NCBI GenBank assembly: GCA_964571855.1
Contig: CAZNDO010000016.1
Coordinates: forward strand, 1-64,000
DNA from: CAYYFX01 sp964571855
GTDB taxonomy: Bacteria > ARS69
Direction: 5' to 3'
DNA: 64,000 nucleotides
The notes beneath the pieces were generated by a model. The model did no database searches, was not told where the DNA came from, and saw nothing but the letters and a program-made list of their open reading frames with translations. Positions 24,493-35,532 of this stretch are shown piece by piece; position 1 is the stretch's first letter; the number at the start of each line of letters is the position of its first letter. A program made the translations under genes and the position numbers.

Positions 24493-24796
24493 ACGGCGCG
24501 GCAGGCCGACCCCGCGGGGGGCGCGACAGCCAGGGGTCCGCACCCGCCGCGACGTGTCCACGGGCGACGACACCGTGACGCCGGACGTTGTCGCGATCCA
24601 TGTGCTTGGTGCCGGGTCGGTTGCGCGACGGATCGCCCTGCGGGTGTCGCCGCTGGTTGCCGTCTGTCGTCGCGCGCGGATCACGTCGTGCTGCGGAAGA
24701 ACGCGCGAGGGGCGGCGTGGAGCGCGGTTCCGGGCGGATCCGTCGATGTCCGGCGCTTCGGCCCGGTCATTGCAATGGTGCGCGCGCGGGAGATGA
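24493..24796. other. Gene-free DNA after the nitrilase gene
   Basis: No supported gene or RNA. Short open frames here have no ribosome binding site and no recognisable product. A hexamer-like run of GGAAGC units (24797-24815) follows it. Confidence 0.6.
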
Positions 24797-24815
24797 GCGG
24801 AAGCGGAAGCGGAAG

Positions 24816-24886
24816 GGACGAAGGGCGGGCCGCACGCTTCGGCGTCGGGTCCGCGGGGACTGGACCGGCGGCCCGCCCCTTCGTCC
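24816..24886. repeat. Inverted repeat 1 of the palindrome cluster
   Basis: Arms 24816-24833 and 24868-24886 pair over 18 bases with one bulged base; inner GGTCC and GGACC (24848-24852, 24862-24866) extend the structure. It is the first of three large hairpins in a row between convergent genes. Confidence 0.8.
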
Positions 24887-24935
24887 GAGTCGCCCCGGGG
24901 GAGGGCGTTGGCCAGGCCCTTCCCCGTTGCAGAGA

Positions 24936-25017
24936 GCCGGGAGCGTTCCGCGAGGAGATTCCTCGAACCGACAGGCGTAGCCGGGGAGATGCGCCGATCG
25001 GTTGGAACGCTCCCGGC
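24936..25017. repeat. Inverted repeat 2 of the palindrome cluster, branched
   Basis: GCCGGGAGCGTTCC (24936-24949) pairs perfectly with 25004-25017. Directly inside, AACCGA (24966-24971) pairs with TCGGTT (24998-25003). A perfect side hairpin CGAGGA-GAT-TCCTCG occupies 24951-24965, and GGCG/CGCC closes the apical loop. The result is a branched fold resembling a structured RNA or a REP-type element. Confidence 0.8.
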
Positions 25018-25078
25018 CGTACTTCCCGGGAACACCGCCACCCGCGCCACCACCACCCAGGAGCACGCACACGGCGCA

Positions 25079-25371
25079 GGTCCGCGGGACACTCGGGAAC
25101 CGCCGCGGGGTCGTGGGGCGAGTCACGCGCCGGGCGGGTGTGCGATGCGCGTTCCTCCGTCCCCGACCCTTGCTCCGGCGGCGTCGCGGAGGGGCCGTAG
25201 CCATGGATGGCGGAGGCCCCGGAGCGCCGAGGCCCAGGGCGCGCATGGATGCGCGCCCGCGCCGTCCGGTCCGGAGCAAGGGTCGGGGACGGAGGAACGC
25301 GCATCGCGCACCCGGCCCGGCGCGTGACTCGCCCCGCGACCCCGCGGCGGTTCCCGAATGTCCCGCGGACC
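25079..25371. repeat. Giant inverted repeat with 100-base arms
   Basis: The left arm 25079-25178 and right arm 25271-25371 are reverse complements with three substitutions and one single-base gap, about 97% identity. The 92-base centre contains two further hairpins that share the loop ATGGAT: GCC/GGC near 25200 and GGGCGCGC/GCGCGCCC near 25240. The right arm ends on the first base of the cdaA stop codon. No transposase or coding frame is inside. It may be a MITE-like element, a recently duplicated terminator, or the DNA of a structured transcript. Confidence 0.9.
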
Positions 25372-26138
25372 TATGCCGCGTGCGCGCGACGTTCGAACGC
25401 CGCGTGCAGCAACGCGCGGAGGGACTCGCGCGTGAGGTTGCGGGTGAGCTGCCCGCCCTTCGCGTGCGACACGGTGCCGGTCTCCTCGGAGACCACCACC
25501 ACGTCGCAGTCGGCCTCCTCGGTGATCCCGATGGCGGCGCGGTGGCGCGTGCCGAGCGCGCGGGAGAGGCGCGGATCCTGCGTGAGGGGGAGGATGCACC
25601 CCGCGGCCACGATCTGGTCGCCCTGCACGATGACGGCGCCGTCGTGCAGGGGGCTGCGAGTCTGGAAGATGGAGATGAGCAGTTCCTCGCTCGGGCGGGC
25701 GTACAGCGGCGTGCCGGTCTCGATCACGCCCTTCAGCCCGGCCTGGCCGAGCACCACGATGAGCGCGCCCGTGCGCGCCTCGGCCAGCTCGAACACCGCG
25801 TTGACCAGGAGGTCCACGGCCTCCTGCGCCTCGCCGCGCGTCACGAACGGCCGCACGATCGGGTGCTGTCCCAGCTTGGACAGCGCGCGGCGGAGCTCCG
25901 GCTGGAACACGATGAGGAAGCCGATGAGCCAGATCGTCTTCAGGCTGCCGATGATCCAGCTCAGCGCGTGCAACCCGAGGAACCCGGACAGGAACCCCGC
26001 GCCGATGATCACGAGGAGTCCGAGGAACATCGTGACGGCGCGCGTGGAGCGGATGAACATGTAGAGCTTGTAGAAGAGGACCGTCACGATCCCCACGTCC
26101 AGGATGTCCAGGACCCAGTGGATGCCGAGCAGGCTCAC
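25371..26138 (-). CDS. cdaA: Diadenylate cyclase CdaA
   Basis: The 255-residue enzyme condenses two ATP into cyclic di-AMP. Three N-terminal membrane helices (about 10-80) precede the DAC domain with both catalytic motifs: DGA at 166-168 (SPLHDGAVIV) and RHR at 198-200 (LGTRHRAAIG). Length and layout match CdaA/DacA. GTG 26138 overlaps the folP stop (GTGA), and in many bacteria cdaA follows folP or precedes glmM. Cyclic di-AMP usually controls potassium and osmotic balance or cell-wall homeostasis; no receptor gene is visible here. It is the last gene of the tilS-hpt-ftsH-folP-cdaA operon and ends at the giant inverted repeat. Confidence 0.96.
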   Translation of the reverse strand: MSLLGIHWVLDILDVGIVTVLFYKLYMFIRSTRAVTMFLGLLVIIGAGFLSGFLGLHALSWIIGSLKTIWLIGFLIVFQPELRRALSKLGQHPIVRPFVTRGEAQEAVDLLVNAVFELAEARTGALIVVLGQAGLKGVIETGTPLYARPSEELLISIFQTRSPLHDGAVIVQGDQIVAAGCILPLTQDPRLSRALGTRHRAAIGITEEADCDVVVVSEETGTVSHAKGGQLTRNLTRESLRALLHAAFERRAHAA

Positions 26139-27061
26139 GGCGCGCCTCCGGCTCCGCCGGCGCGCGGCGCGCGCAGCACGGCCTCGGTCACGGACACGGC
26201 GCGGCGGTTCTCGCGCACGTCGTGCACGCGCAGCAGCGTGGCGCCGCCGAGCACGGCGAGCACGCTGGTGGCCAGCGTGCCCTCCAGCCGGTCGGCGGTG
26301 GACGGCGCGTGGTGCGGCGCCAGGAAGGACTTGCGCGATGCGCCCACCAGCACCGGACGCCCGGCGGACAGGTACTCCGGCAGCCGGCGCAGGATCTCCA
26401 GGTTGTGCTCCGCGGTCTTCGCGAAGCCCAGCCCCGGATCCAGGATGATGCGCGTCCGGAGGACGCCGGCGCGCACCGCGCGCTCCATGGCCTCCTCCAG
26501 CGAGCGGAGGCTCTCGCGGACCACGTCGTCGTAGTCCGTCAGGGAGCGCATGGTCCGCGGTTCGCCGCGCGAGTGCATGAGGACGAGGCCGGCCCCGCGC
26601 TCCGCGCAGACGGCGGCCAACTCCGGATCGCGGCGGAGGCCGGAGACGTCGTTCACGAGGGAAGCGCCGGCCGCCAGCGCCCTCGCCGCCACCTCCGCCT
26701 TCACGGTATCCACGGACACGGGGACGCCGAGCGCCGCCACCGGCCCGAGCACCGGCTCGAGTCGCGCCCACTCCTCGCGGGCGGAAACGGGGGCGGCGCC
26801 GGGGCGCGTGGACTCGCCGCCCACGTCCAAGGCGTCGGCGCCCGCATCCACCATGACGCGCGCGGCGGCAATGGCGGACGCCGCATCCGGATGGCGGTCG
26901 CCGTCGTGGAAGGAGTCCGGCGTGAGGTTCAGGATGCCGACGAGCCGCGTACGCCGCACGGGATCGCGGCGGGGGACCAGGTCCCCGAGCCCCGCCGGCT
27001 CCTCCGCGGCGGCGAAGGCCGGGAACGACGCGGGAGGGCAGGGGGATTCGGGGACGGTCAC
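26135..27061 (-). CDS. folP: Dihydropteroate synthase
   Basis: This 308-residue enzyme joins p-aminobenzoate to dihydropterin pyrophosphate in folate synthesis. The family motifs are intact: GILNLTPDSFHDGD, DVGGESTRPGA, VSVDTVKAEVA, LVNDVSGLR, DPGLGFAKT and GASRKSFL. The N-terminus has about 35 extra residues and starts at GTG 27061, 31 bases after ftsH; ATG codons downstream are inside the domain. The protein lies between ftsH and cdaA in a tightly packed operon, an arrangement seen in several phyla. Confidence 0.95.
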   Translation of the reverse strand: MTVPESPCPPASFPAFAAAEEPAGLGDLVPRRDPVRRTRLVGILNLTPDSFHDGDRHPDAASAIAAARVMVDAGADALDVGGESTRPGAAPVSAREEWARLEPVLGPVAALGVPVSVDTVKAEVAARALAAGASLVNDVSGLRRDPELAAVCAERGAGLVLMHSRGEPRTMRSLTDYDDVVRESLRSLEEAMERAVRAGVLRTRIILDPGLGFAKTAEHNLEILRRLPEYLSAGRPVLVGASRKSFLAPHHAPSTADRLEGTLATSVLAVLGGATLLRVHDVRENRRAVSVTEAVLRAPRAGGAGGAP

Positions 27062-27092
27062 GCGGTCTCCACGCTCCTCAGTTCGTCGCTTC

Positions 27093-29074
<1,982 letters not shown>

Positions 29075-29078
<4 letters not shown>

Positions 29079-29668
29079 CGGCCATCCTCCGGCCCGTTCG
29101 GCAGGTCCAGGTTCGGCAGGTCGTCGGCGTCGAGCACCGTGATGTACGGGAGGTTGCGGAAGCGCTGCGCGTAGTCCAGGCCGTATCCCACCACGAACTT
29201 GTCCGGGATGCGGAAGCCCACGTAGTCCACGGGGACGTGCACCTTCCTCCGCTCGTGCTTGTCCAGCAGGGTAACCACGCGCAGGGACGCGGGGTTCCGC
29301 GCCAGCAGCAGTTCCCGGAGGTAGTCCAGCGTCAGCCCCGAGTCCACGATGTCCTCCACCACGAGCACGTGCCGGCCCTCCACGTTCAACCCGAGGTCCG
29401 ACAGGATGCGCACGACCCCGGACGACTCCGTCCGGTCCTCGTAGCTGGACACCACCATGAAGTCCATCTCGCAGGGAACGTCGATGCGGCGCACCAGATC
29501 GGCCAGGAAGATGAACCCGCCCTTCAGGATGTTCACCAGGATGGGGGCCTTGCCCGCGTAGTCGCGCGAGATCTCCCGTCCGAGCTCCGTCACGCGGGCC
29601 CGGATGGTCTCCTCGTCGAAGAGGACCGTTCCGATGGGTTCCATCGTCGCTTCCGGAGAGATGTTCAT
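29075..29668 (-). CDS. hpt: Hypoxanthine phosphoribosyltransferase
   Basis: The 197-residue enzyme salvages hypoxanthine (and usually guanine) using PRPP. The PRPP-binding motif VLVVEDIVDSGLTLDYL (about 101-117) and the flexible-loop SSYEDRTESSGVV are present, as is the pyrophosphate-binding ILKGGFIFLADL. ATG 29668 overlaps the tilS stop (ATGA); ATG 29644 is a later alternative. The tilS-hpt-ftsH order is one of the best conserved bacterial gene neighbourhoods. Confidence 0.96.
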
Positions 29669-31104
29669 TCCCGTTCCGCCTCCGCCAGCCACGGCAGGCC
29701 GCCGAGGATCTCGATCCGCAGCGCCGTTCGTGTACGCTCCGTGATCCGCGCCCGATCGTCCACCCGGAACCCCGGGATCCAGACGATCCCGGATGCGTCG
29801 ACGACGACCGGGACCGCGTCCCGGAGGCGGCGCGGGATCTTCCGATCCACCATCAGGTCCTGGACCTTCACGGTGCCGCCGAGGCCCCGCGGCCGGTACC
29901 GGTCCCCGGGCCGACGTCCCCGCACGTGCAGCGGCGGACGGACCTCCGCGGCGTCCAGCCAGGCCACCGCGCGGCCCACGCCCCCGTCCGCATCATCGGG
30001 CGGCGGCGACACCGTCTCCACCCGCACGCTCGCGCCGATCTCGTCGAGGCGGAGGACGCCGGGAACGGCGAGGTGCCGGCTGGCCAGCGCGGCTGCGGTC
30101 CCGGCGGGTCTCCCGCCGGCCTGGGCCGGCCCGGGACCCGCGAGGACCACCACCTCCGCCCGCGTCACCGCCACGCGGACCCCTCCCGGGAGGTCGGCAG
30201 CGGCGTTTTCCCCGGCCTTCCAGGCCCGCACGAGACGATCCAGCGCCTCGTAGCCCGGGTCGGCCGCGGGGGAGATGCTGCGGACCGCATTCCTCAGGAT
30301 GGTGGACAGGACGATGCGATGATAGGGGCGTCCCGCGGCCCCAGCAAGGACCAATTCCCCCGGTCCGCCGGAGCGCCGGAGCGCAACCAGGCCTTCCGAC
30401 GCCGTCCGGGCGAGGAAGTCGTCCACGTCCGCCAGCAACGTGGCCGTCCGACCCGCCGCGCGCGCGAGCCCGGGGTTCTCGCGCCGGAGTGCGGGCAGCA
30501 CGTCCCGGCGCAGTCGCGACCGGAGGTTCGACCCGTCGTCGTTCGTGGGGTCGTTCCGGAACGGCAGCCCGCGCGCCGCGAGGTACGCGAGCACGTCCGC
30601 GCGCGTGCACTCCAGCAGGGGCCGGACCACACCGTCCTCGCGGCGCGGCCGCGGCAGCGAGAGCCCGCGCGGCCCGGCGCCGCGCAGCCACTGCGCCAGC
30701 ATCGTCTCCAGGCGGTCGTCCGCGTGGTGCGCCACGCACACGGTGGCGTCGAGCGCCCGGGCGATGCGCGCGAGGAAGTCGTACCGGACCTCGCGCGCGC
30801 GCCGCTCGGCGCCGCGGTGGGGGAAGCCGCCGCGGGCGTCCCAGTCCACGCGCTCCTCCCGCCACGCGAAGCCGTGCTCGCGCGCGTGCGCGCGCGCGAA
30901 GTCGGCATCCGCCGCGGAGGAGGGGCGAAGCGCGTGGTCCAGGTGGGCGGCCACGGGCTCCACGCCGAGCTCCCGCAGCGCGTGCAGGAGCGCGGTGGAG
31001 TCCGCCCCGCCGGAGTAGCCCACCACGACCGCACGACCAGCGGGCAGCAGCGCATCCCGGAGGAGCGTCTCGCGCACGATGCGGACCAGGACTTCGCGGC
31101 TCAT
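29665..31104 (-). CDS. tilS: tRNA(Ile)-lysidine synthase
   Basis: The 479-residue enzyme converts cytidine 34 of the CAU-anticodon tRNA-Ile to lysidine so that it reads AUA. The N-type ATP pyrophosphatase P-loop is SGGADS (31-36), followed by AHLDHALRPSSAADADF and CVAHHADDRLET. The C-terminal TilS domain contains HVRGRRPGDRYRPRGLGGTVKVQDLMVDRKIPRRLRD, typical of the family. It is the first protein gene of the operon. The tRNA-Met just upstream on the same strand has the same CAT anticodon and would have to be excluded by the enzyme. Confidence 0.95.
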   Translation of the reverse strand: MSREVLVRIVRETLLRDALLPAGRAVVVGYSGGADSTALLHALRELGVEPVAAHLDHALRPSSAADADFARAHAREHGFAWREERVDWDARGGFPHRGAERRAREVRYDFLARIARALDATVCVAHHADDRLETMLAQWLRGAGPRGLSLPRPRREDGVVRPLLECTRADVLAYLAARGLPFRNDPTNDDGSNLRSRLRRDVLPALRRENPGLARAAGRTATLLADVDDFLARTASEGLVALRRSGGPGELVLAGAAGRPYHRIVLSTILRNAVRSISPAADPGYEALDRLVRAWKAGENAAADLPGGVRVAVTRAEVVVLAGPGPAQAGGRPAGTAAALASRHLAVPGVLRLDEIGASVRVETVSPPPDDADGGVGRAVAWLDAAEVRPPLHVRGRRPGDRYRPRGLGGTVKVQDLMVDRKIPRRLRDAVPVVVDASGIVWIPGFRVDDRARITERTRTALRIEILGGLPWLAEAERE

Positions 31105-31242
31105 GGGCGCCCCGCGGCCCGGGGCGTGAGGGCCGGCACGAGGATCCGGCCGTGCTGCCGGGAACCCGCGGCCGGGGGCCCGGTGGCCGGAGGACTGGAG
31201 GCCGCCGAAGGGTGATCGGCGCCAAGCGGCCCCGCGATGGGG

Positions 31243-31316
31243 TAGCGGTGCAGGGATTCGAACCCCGGACACGCGGATTATGATTCCGCTGCTCTAACCA
31301 ACTGAGCTACACCGCC
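31243..31316 (-). tRNA. tRNA-Met (CAT), elongator type
   Basis: Read on the minus strand, the gene starts GGCGGTGTAGCTCAGTTGG, has the anticodon stem GCGGA/TCCGC around loop ATCATAA with anticodon CAT, and the T-loop GGTTCGAATCC. The acceptor stem closes with CACCGCT and one G-U pair, followed by discriminator A. CCA is not fully encoded. The anticodon arm agrees with elongator tRNA-Met rather than initiator; tRNA-Ile2 with a lysidine-modified CAT is less likely. Confidence 0.93.
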
Positions 31317-31334
31317 CCGGAATTCCGACCGGGG

Positions 31335-31363
31335 AAGGTACGGAAGCGCCCAGGGGGTGTCAA
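31335..31363 (-). promoter_or_regulatory. Near-consensus promoter for tRNA-Met
   Basis: On the minus strand TTGACA (31358-31363) and TACCTT (31335-31340) are 17 bases apart. Transcription would start near 31328, about a dozen bases before the tRNA. It may also feed tilS and the operon beyond. Confidence 0.8.
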
Positions 31364-31841
31364 GAACGCGGCCCTCGCAAGGGTCCGGCGGCCGCGCGGC
31401 CTTGCTCGTTCGTCTCCTCGGAGTGCGCTTTCCGTCGGGTGGACCGCGTCGCGGAGCTTCCGTCGTGGAGTCGAAAGACGCCCCCTTCCCGACCTGACAC
31501 TCCCGGGCCGTCCCAGATCCGGGGCCAGGTGATTGGGTCGGAGGTCCGGACGCGGTCACCACCCGCGAATGCCCGGAACACCGGGCGAGGGCGCCGGAGC
31601 CTGGACGGCGAAGCCGTGTCGGCTCCGAAGGCGGGATGCGCAGGCGGGTTGCAGCGCCCTCGGGAACGAGTCGGGCGCGTTGCGTTCCGGAACTCCGGGG
31701 CGTCACGCCGTCCTCGTGCGAGCCACTTTCCCCACGGTCTTCCGGAACGTCAACCGACGCCGCCCGCGTGCGCCCGCGTGAGCCCGCGGACGCGGCGGCG
31801 CCGGAACCGGGCCGGTGGTGGCGGGTTGCGGAGGCGGCTGG
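31364..31841. other. Gene-free DNA between the tRNA promoter and the lipoprotein gene
   Basis: Open frames in this stretch have no start signal or recognisable product. Nothing structured beyond ordinary G+C-rich hairpins is seen. TAGACT at 31842-31847 at its edge may be a -10 of the next gene. Confidence 0.6.
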
Positions 31842-31885
31842 TAGACTGCCGCCCCTTCGAATCCTCCGGGAAAGGAACCGCTCTC

Positions 31886-33091
31886 GTGGCATTCCCTTCC
31901 GCCCGCCCGGCCGCGCCGGGGCGCGCGATGCTCCGCGCCACGCTCCCCATCGCCCTCGCCGCCGCCGGGATCGCGGGCTGCGGCACGCGGGACGACGACA
32001 CGCTCGGCATTTCGCTGATCGAGGACCGGGGCGATCGCAAGGCCGTCCGGTTCGTCACGCTCGCCGCGGACTCCGGCGCCGCGTTCCAGTCCGCCACGCA
32101 GGCCGGCGATCCGGCCACGGCGCCCACCCTGCTCGTGACGGCCCGACCGGGCTACCTTGCGCGCGCCCTGCTGCGCTTCCCGAACTCGGTGCTGCCCGGC
32201 GGCGCCGTCGTCATCGACAGCGCCACGGTCGTGCTCCCGTACCGGGACGGCTTCGGGGACACGTCCTTCTCGCTCGCCGTGCATCGCGTGCTGGAGGACT
32301 GGGCCGAGACCACGGAGCCGCCGGACTCGTTCCCCGCCTACGACGCGGTGCCCGCGGTCACCCTGGACGTGCCCTTCTCCGACGCGGCGCTCGACACGTT
32401 CACGCTGACCCTCACGGCGCTCGCGCAGGCGTGGTCCGACGACACCACGACGAACTTCGGCGTGGCGCTCCTGCCGTCGCCCGGCGAGACCGGCGAGCTG
32501 GAGCCGGACGCGCGCGAGTCCACGACGCCGCCGCGGCTGGTCGTGCACTGGACGGCATCCGGCGCGGACTCCTCGCGCAACGCCACGCCGTCCGCCGATG
32601 TCTATTCGCTCGGCACCACTCCCGGTTTCGTCCCGCTGTCGGACCAGCCGCGTCGCGTCACGGTGGCGCGCGGCGTGGCCGCCCGCTCCTTCCTCCGCTT
32701 CCCCTGGGAGGATCCCGGAGTGCGGGCCACGATCCACCGTGCCGAGCTCACGTTGCACGGCGACGCGTCGCTCTCCGCCGCGAGCGGCTTCGCGGTGGGC
32801 GTGCGCCGTGTGCTCGCCGAGCCGTGGAACGGTTTCGACACCGGGGTGGATCCCACGATCCTCGGCATCCAGACCGTCGTGGCGGACCAGGACTCGCTCG
32901 TGCTCGACGTGACCCAGGTGGTCATCGATCTGCTCGACGTGCAGAACCACGGTTTCGAGATCCGCGCCGCGGATGAGCGCCCGGACACGGACTACCTGCG
33001 CTTCCACGGCTGGGACACCGAGACGCCGGCTCTCGCGCCCACGCTGCGCGTGTGGTGGACGCCGGGCGACGCGCCGGGGGAGGCACCGTGA
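31886..33091 (+). CDS. Lipoprotein with two DNRLRE-like beta domains
   Basis: GTG 31886 follows AAGGA by about ten bases (401 residues); ATG 31928 would give a tighter lipoprotein signal (MLRATLPIALAAAGIAGC). The Cys in AGIAGC would be lipidated. The mature chain holds two similar beta-rich domains. Each contains a line such as RALLRFPNSVLPGGAVVIDSATVVL or RSFLRFPWEDPGVRATIHRAELTL, resembling DNRLRE domains found in exported surface proteins. No catalytic site is apparent. The gene overlaps the following outer-membrane barrel gene (GTGA), so the two probably act together at the outer membrane. Confidence 0.8.
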   Translation: MAFPSARPAAPGRAMLRATLPIALAAAGIAGCGTRDDDTLGISLIEDRGDRKAVRFVTLAADSGAAFQSATQAGDPATAPTLLVTARPGYLARALLRFPNSVLPGGAVVIDSATVVLPYRDGFGDTSFSLAVHRVLEDWAETTEPPDSFPAYDAVPAVTLDVPFSDAALDTFTLTLTALAQAWSDDTTTNFGVALLPSPGETGELEPDARESTTPPRLVVHWTASGADSSRNATPSADVYSLGTTPGFVPLSDQPRRVTVARGVAARSFLRFPWEDPGVRATIHRAELTLHGDASLSAASGFAVGVRRVLAEPWNGFDTGVDPTILGIQTVVADQDSLVLDVTQVVIDLLDVQNHGFEIRAADERPDTDYLRFHGWDTETPALAPTLRVWWTPGDAPGEAP

Positions 33092-34323
33092 GCCGCCGCG
33101 CCACGGGAGCCGCGCTGCTCGCGGCGTCCATCGCGATCGGCGTCGCGTCGCCCGGCCGCGCCGCGTCGCGCTACTCGCTGCGCGGCGAGGGCGAGCCCGT
33201 GCTGCCGTTCACGTCCGCCGTGCGCGCGATGGGCGGGGCCGAGGCCGCGTCCGCCTCGCCCGGCCTCGCCACGAACCCGGCCACGCTGGCGCTCGCGCCG
33301 AGCACGCGCTTCCACGGTTCCTGGCTCACGGACTGGGTGCGCACCGAGGAGACGCTGCCGGCGGGCGTCGCCGTGCGCAAGGAATACGAGGGGTACGTGC
33401 CGAACCTCGGGCTCGTGTTCCTGGCGCCCGGCCGCGTGCGCGTGGGCACCGGGCTCCTCGTCGACCGGCGCATCGACGGCCGCATCGTCCAGGATGCCGA
33501 GACCCCGGACGGCCGGCCCTACCGGCAGGTGTTCGAGGCCTCCGGCAACCTGCTGCGCATCCCGCTCCTCGTCGCTCGCGACTTCGGACCCGTGCAACTC
33601 GGCGCGGGGATGGACTTCGTTCTCGCGAACTCGGAGATCCGGTGGCGCAACGACTTCCCGGACGGCACGTCGTTCCTGGACAGCAACGACCGCGACGAGA
33701 CCGGTGCGTGGGGGCCGGCGTGGCGCGCCGGCGCGCGGCTGCCGCTGGGCGACCGCGCGGCCGTGGGCGCGTGGGGGCTCTGGCCGCGGGACCTCTCCGG
33801 CAGTCGCCGCCTCGAGAACGAGGATCCGCAGGACACCACGTCCGCGTCGAAGCTGGACTTCGAGGCGGAGACCGCCGCGCGCGTCGGTGCCGGCATCGAG
33901 GCGTCGCCCGCGGCGGGCTGGCGCGTCGCCGCGGACTGGACGCACGAGTCCTGGGAGGACGTGGATTCGCCGCGCGCCGTGGGCACGTTCACGGACGTGG
34001 ACCGCGTGTCCGCCGGCGTGGAGTGGACCGGCGGATCCGGGTCCGGGCTGCGGCAGCCCGTGCGCGCGGGGTTCCGCACGGAGCCGCTGCACACCCTGGA
34101 TGCGAACGGGCGGGAGATCCGTGAGACCGCGCTCAGCGCGGGCACCGGCTTCGTGTTCGCGGACGGTCGCGGCCAGTTCGACTGGTTCCTCGAGTACGGT
34201 TGGCGCGGGAAGAAGGACGAGAGCGAGTACCACGAGCAGTTCGTGCGGCTCGGCGTCACGCTGACGGGCTTCGAGGAGTGGAGCGGCCGCCGCCCGCCCG
34301 AGCCCGAGGACGAGGACTGGTAG
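33088..34323 (+). CDS. FadL/OMPP1-like outer-membrane beta-barrel
   Basis: GTG 33088 overlaps the preceding stop and has GGGGGAGG upstream. The 411-residue protein has a signal peptide (to about residue 26) and then the motif SAVRAMGGAEAASASPGLATNPATLAL, characteristic of FadL/TodX-type proteins that take up hydrophobic compounds and of related PorV-type barrels. Alternating-residue strands follow to near the end. The C-terminus is an acidic, Pro-rich tail (RRPPEPEDEDW) rather than the usual terminal aromatic strand. Function could be hydrophobic substrate uptake or a structural role with the lipoprotein encoded upstream. Confidence 0.8.
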   Translation: MSRRATGAALLAASIAIGVASPGRAASRYSLRGEGEPVLPFTSAVRAMGGAEAASASPGLATNPATLALAPSTRFHGSWLTDWVRTEETLPAGVAVRKEYEGYVPNLGLVFLAPGRVRVGTGLLVDRRIDGRIVQDAETPDGRPYRQVFEASGNLLRIPLLVARDFGPVQLGAGMDFVLANSEIRWRNDFPDGTSFLDSNDRDETGAWGPAWRAGARLPLGDRAAVGAWGLWPRDLSGSRRLENEDPQDTTSASKLDFEAETAARVGAGIEASPAAGWRVAADWTHESWEDVDSPRAVGTFTDVDRVSAGVEWTGGSGSGLRQPVRAGFRTEPLHTLDANGREIRETALSAGTGFVFADGRGQFDWFLEYGWRGKKDESEYHEQFVRLGVTLTGFEEWSGRRPPEPEDEDW

Positions 34324-34331
34324 GAGACGCG

Positions 34332-34359
34332 GGAGGCCGCCGGTCGCCCGGCGGCCTCC
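34332..34359. terminator. Bidirectional intrinsic terminator
   Basis: GGAGGCCGCCGG and CCGGCGGCCTCC form a perfect 12-bp stem with loop TCGC, between convergent genes ending at 34323 and 34385. Confidence 0.8.
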
Positions 34360-34384
34360 GCGGTCCCGTCCGGATCGCGACCGG

Positions 34385-35263
34385 CTACTGCACCGCCGGC
34401 CGATCCCCCTCGATCCGCCACGGGATCCCCCACGCCACGTTGTCGTACGGCGCGACGTCGTCGAACAGCGTCCCCTCGGACAGCACGTCCACCACGAGGT
34501 GCCGCGGTCCGGCCACGTGGCTCGCGAGGAAGCGGCCGGAGAACGTGCCGTCGCCGTTGCTCGTGAGCTGCATGCGGGCGCGGCGGTGCCGCAGGTGCAG
34601 GTACACCTGGTCGGACGCATCGCCCGTGTCCACGGTCACCAGGACCTCCTCGCCGGCCGGGATCGCGAGCAGGTCGTTCACGCGCACGAGATCGGTCACG
34701 TTCGTCACGGTCTCGTCCACGGCGCCGGCCTGGATGCGCACGGAGCGGATCGCGCGCGTGGTGCCCGGCGACTCGATCGACACGCCGGACAGCGCGATCA
34801 GCCGCCAGCCGCGGTTGCGTTCGCCGGTGCGGCGGGAGCGCTCCAGCAGGAGCCGCCGCACGCCCAGGTCCTCGAAGTCCTTCTCGTAGTGCGTGGCCAT
34901 GCTGTCCGCACACGCCCACAGGTGCAGGATGCCGGTGGCGTCCCAGCGGACCGTGACGTCCGCGCGGGCCGGCTCGCCCGCGGGCTGCTCGATCTCGATG
35001 CTCACGGAGCGGTCCAGCGAGAGCAGCTCCCGCCGCCAGCCGGTCGTCGCGATGGGGGCGGTGGCGATCGAACCGTCGCCGTCGTCCCAGTAGAGGACGT
35101 CGGCGTCGGCGAGCGGCGCCTCCTCGTCCAGCACGACGTACTCGATCGCGGCCTGCTCGGTGTCGTCACCCGCGGAGGGCGACGTGTCCGAGTCGAAGCA
35201 CCCGTTCAGGAACAGCAGCGACCCGGCGAACGCGGTCGCGGCGAGGGATCGATGGGCTCGCAT
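34385..35263 (-). CDS. Lipoprotein of unknown function
   Basis: GGAGA seven bases before ATG 35263 sets the start of a 292-residue product. The signal MRAHRSLAATAFAGSLLFLNGC has a lipobox LNGC. The mature sequence is acidic and beta-rich, with a first domain to about residue 200 and a second that reads like an immunoglobulin-like fold (YLHLRHRRARMQLTSNGDGTFSGRF, HLVVDVLSEGTLFDDVAPYDNVAWGI). No family is recognised. It stands alone, convergent with the barrel gene across a shared terminator. Confidence 0.78.
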   Translation of the reverse strand: MRAHRSLAATAFAGSLLFLNGCFDSDTSPSAGDDTEQAAIEYVVLDEEAPLADADVLYWDDGDGSIATAPIATTGWRRELLSLDRSVSIEIEQPAGEPARADVTVRWDATGILHLWACADSMATHYEKDFEDLGVRRLLLERSRRTGERNRGWRLIALSGVSIESPGTTRAIRSVRIQAGAVDETVTNVTDLVRVNDLLAIPAGEEVLVTVDTGDASDQVYLHLRHRRARMQLTSNGDGTFSGRFLASHVAGPRHLVVDVLSEGTLFDDVAPYDNVAWGIPWRIEGDRPAVQ

Positions 35264-35532
35264 GATGGGATCTCCTTGGCTGCCGCCGGCCGCTCTCGGG
35301 ATGGCGCCCCCCGGACCTCTCCGCGACCGAGGCCGGCAGCGACGGATCGCGGCGCGGGCCCGGGGGTGACTGCGCCGGGGGTACGCAGGCGGCGTGCCAG
35401 CGGGCGACCGCTCGGCGGAACCGACGTGAGCGCAAGCACTTGTGCGGATCGAAGGCCGGCCGCGCCCCGGTGTGGCGCCGGGGGGCGGTGCACGCGGGCG
35501 TTCACCCGTGTGCGCCGCGGGGCAGGTGCGGG

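Noticed and set aside
24554..24980. Short open frames after the nitrilase gene
   Set aside because: No ribosome sites, no recognisable protein sequence, and the frames run into the inverted repeats.
31243..31316. tRNA-Ile2 with lysidine-modified CAT
   Set aside because: The anticodon arm and overall sequence match elongator tRNA-Met better; adjacency to tilS alone is not evidence.
31439..31885. Upstream extension of the lipoprotein frame
   Set aside because: It would add 149 residues of non-coding character before a clear lipoprotein signal peptide.
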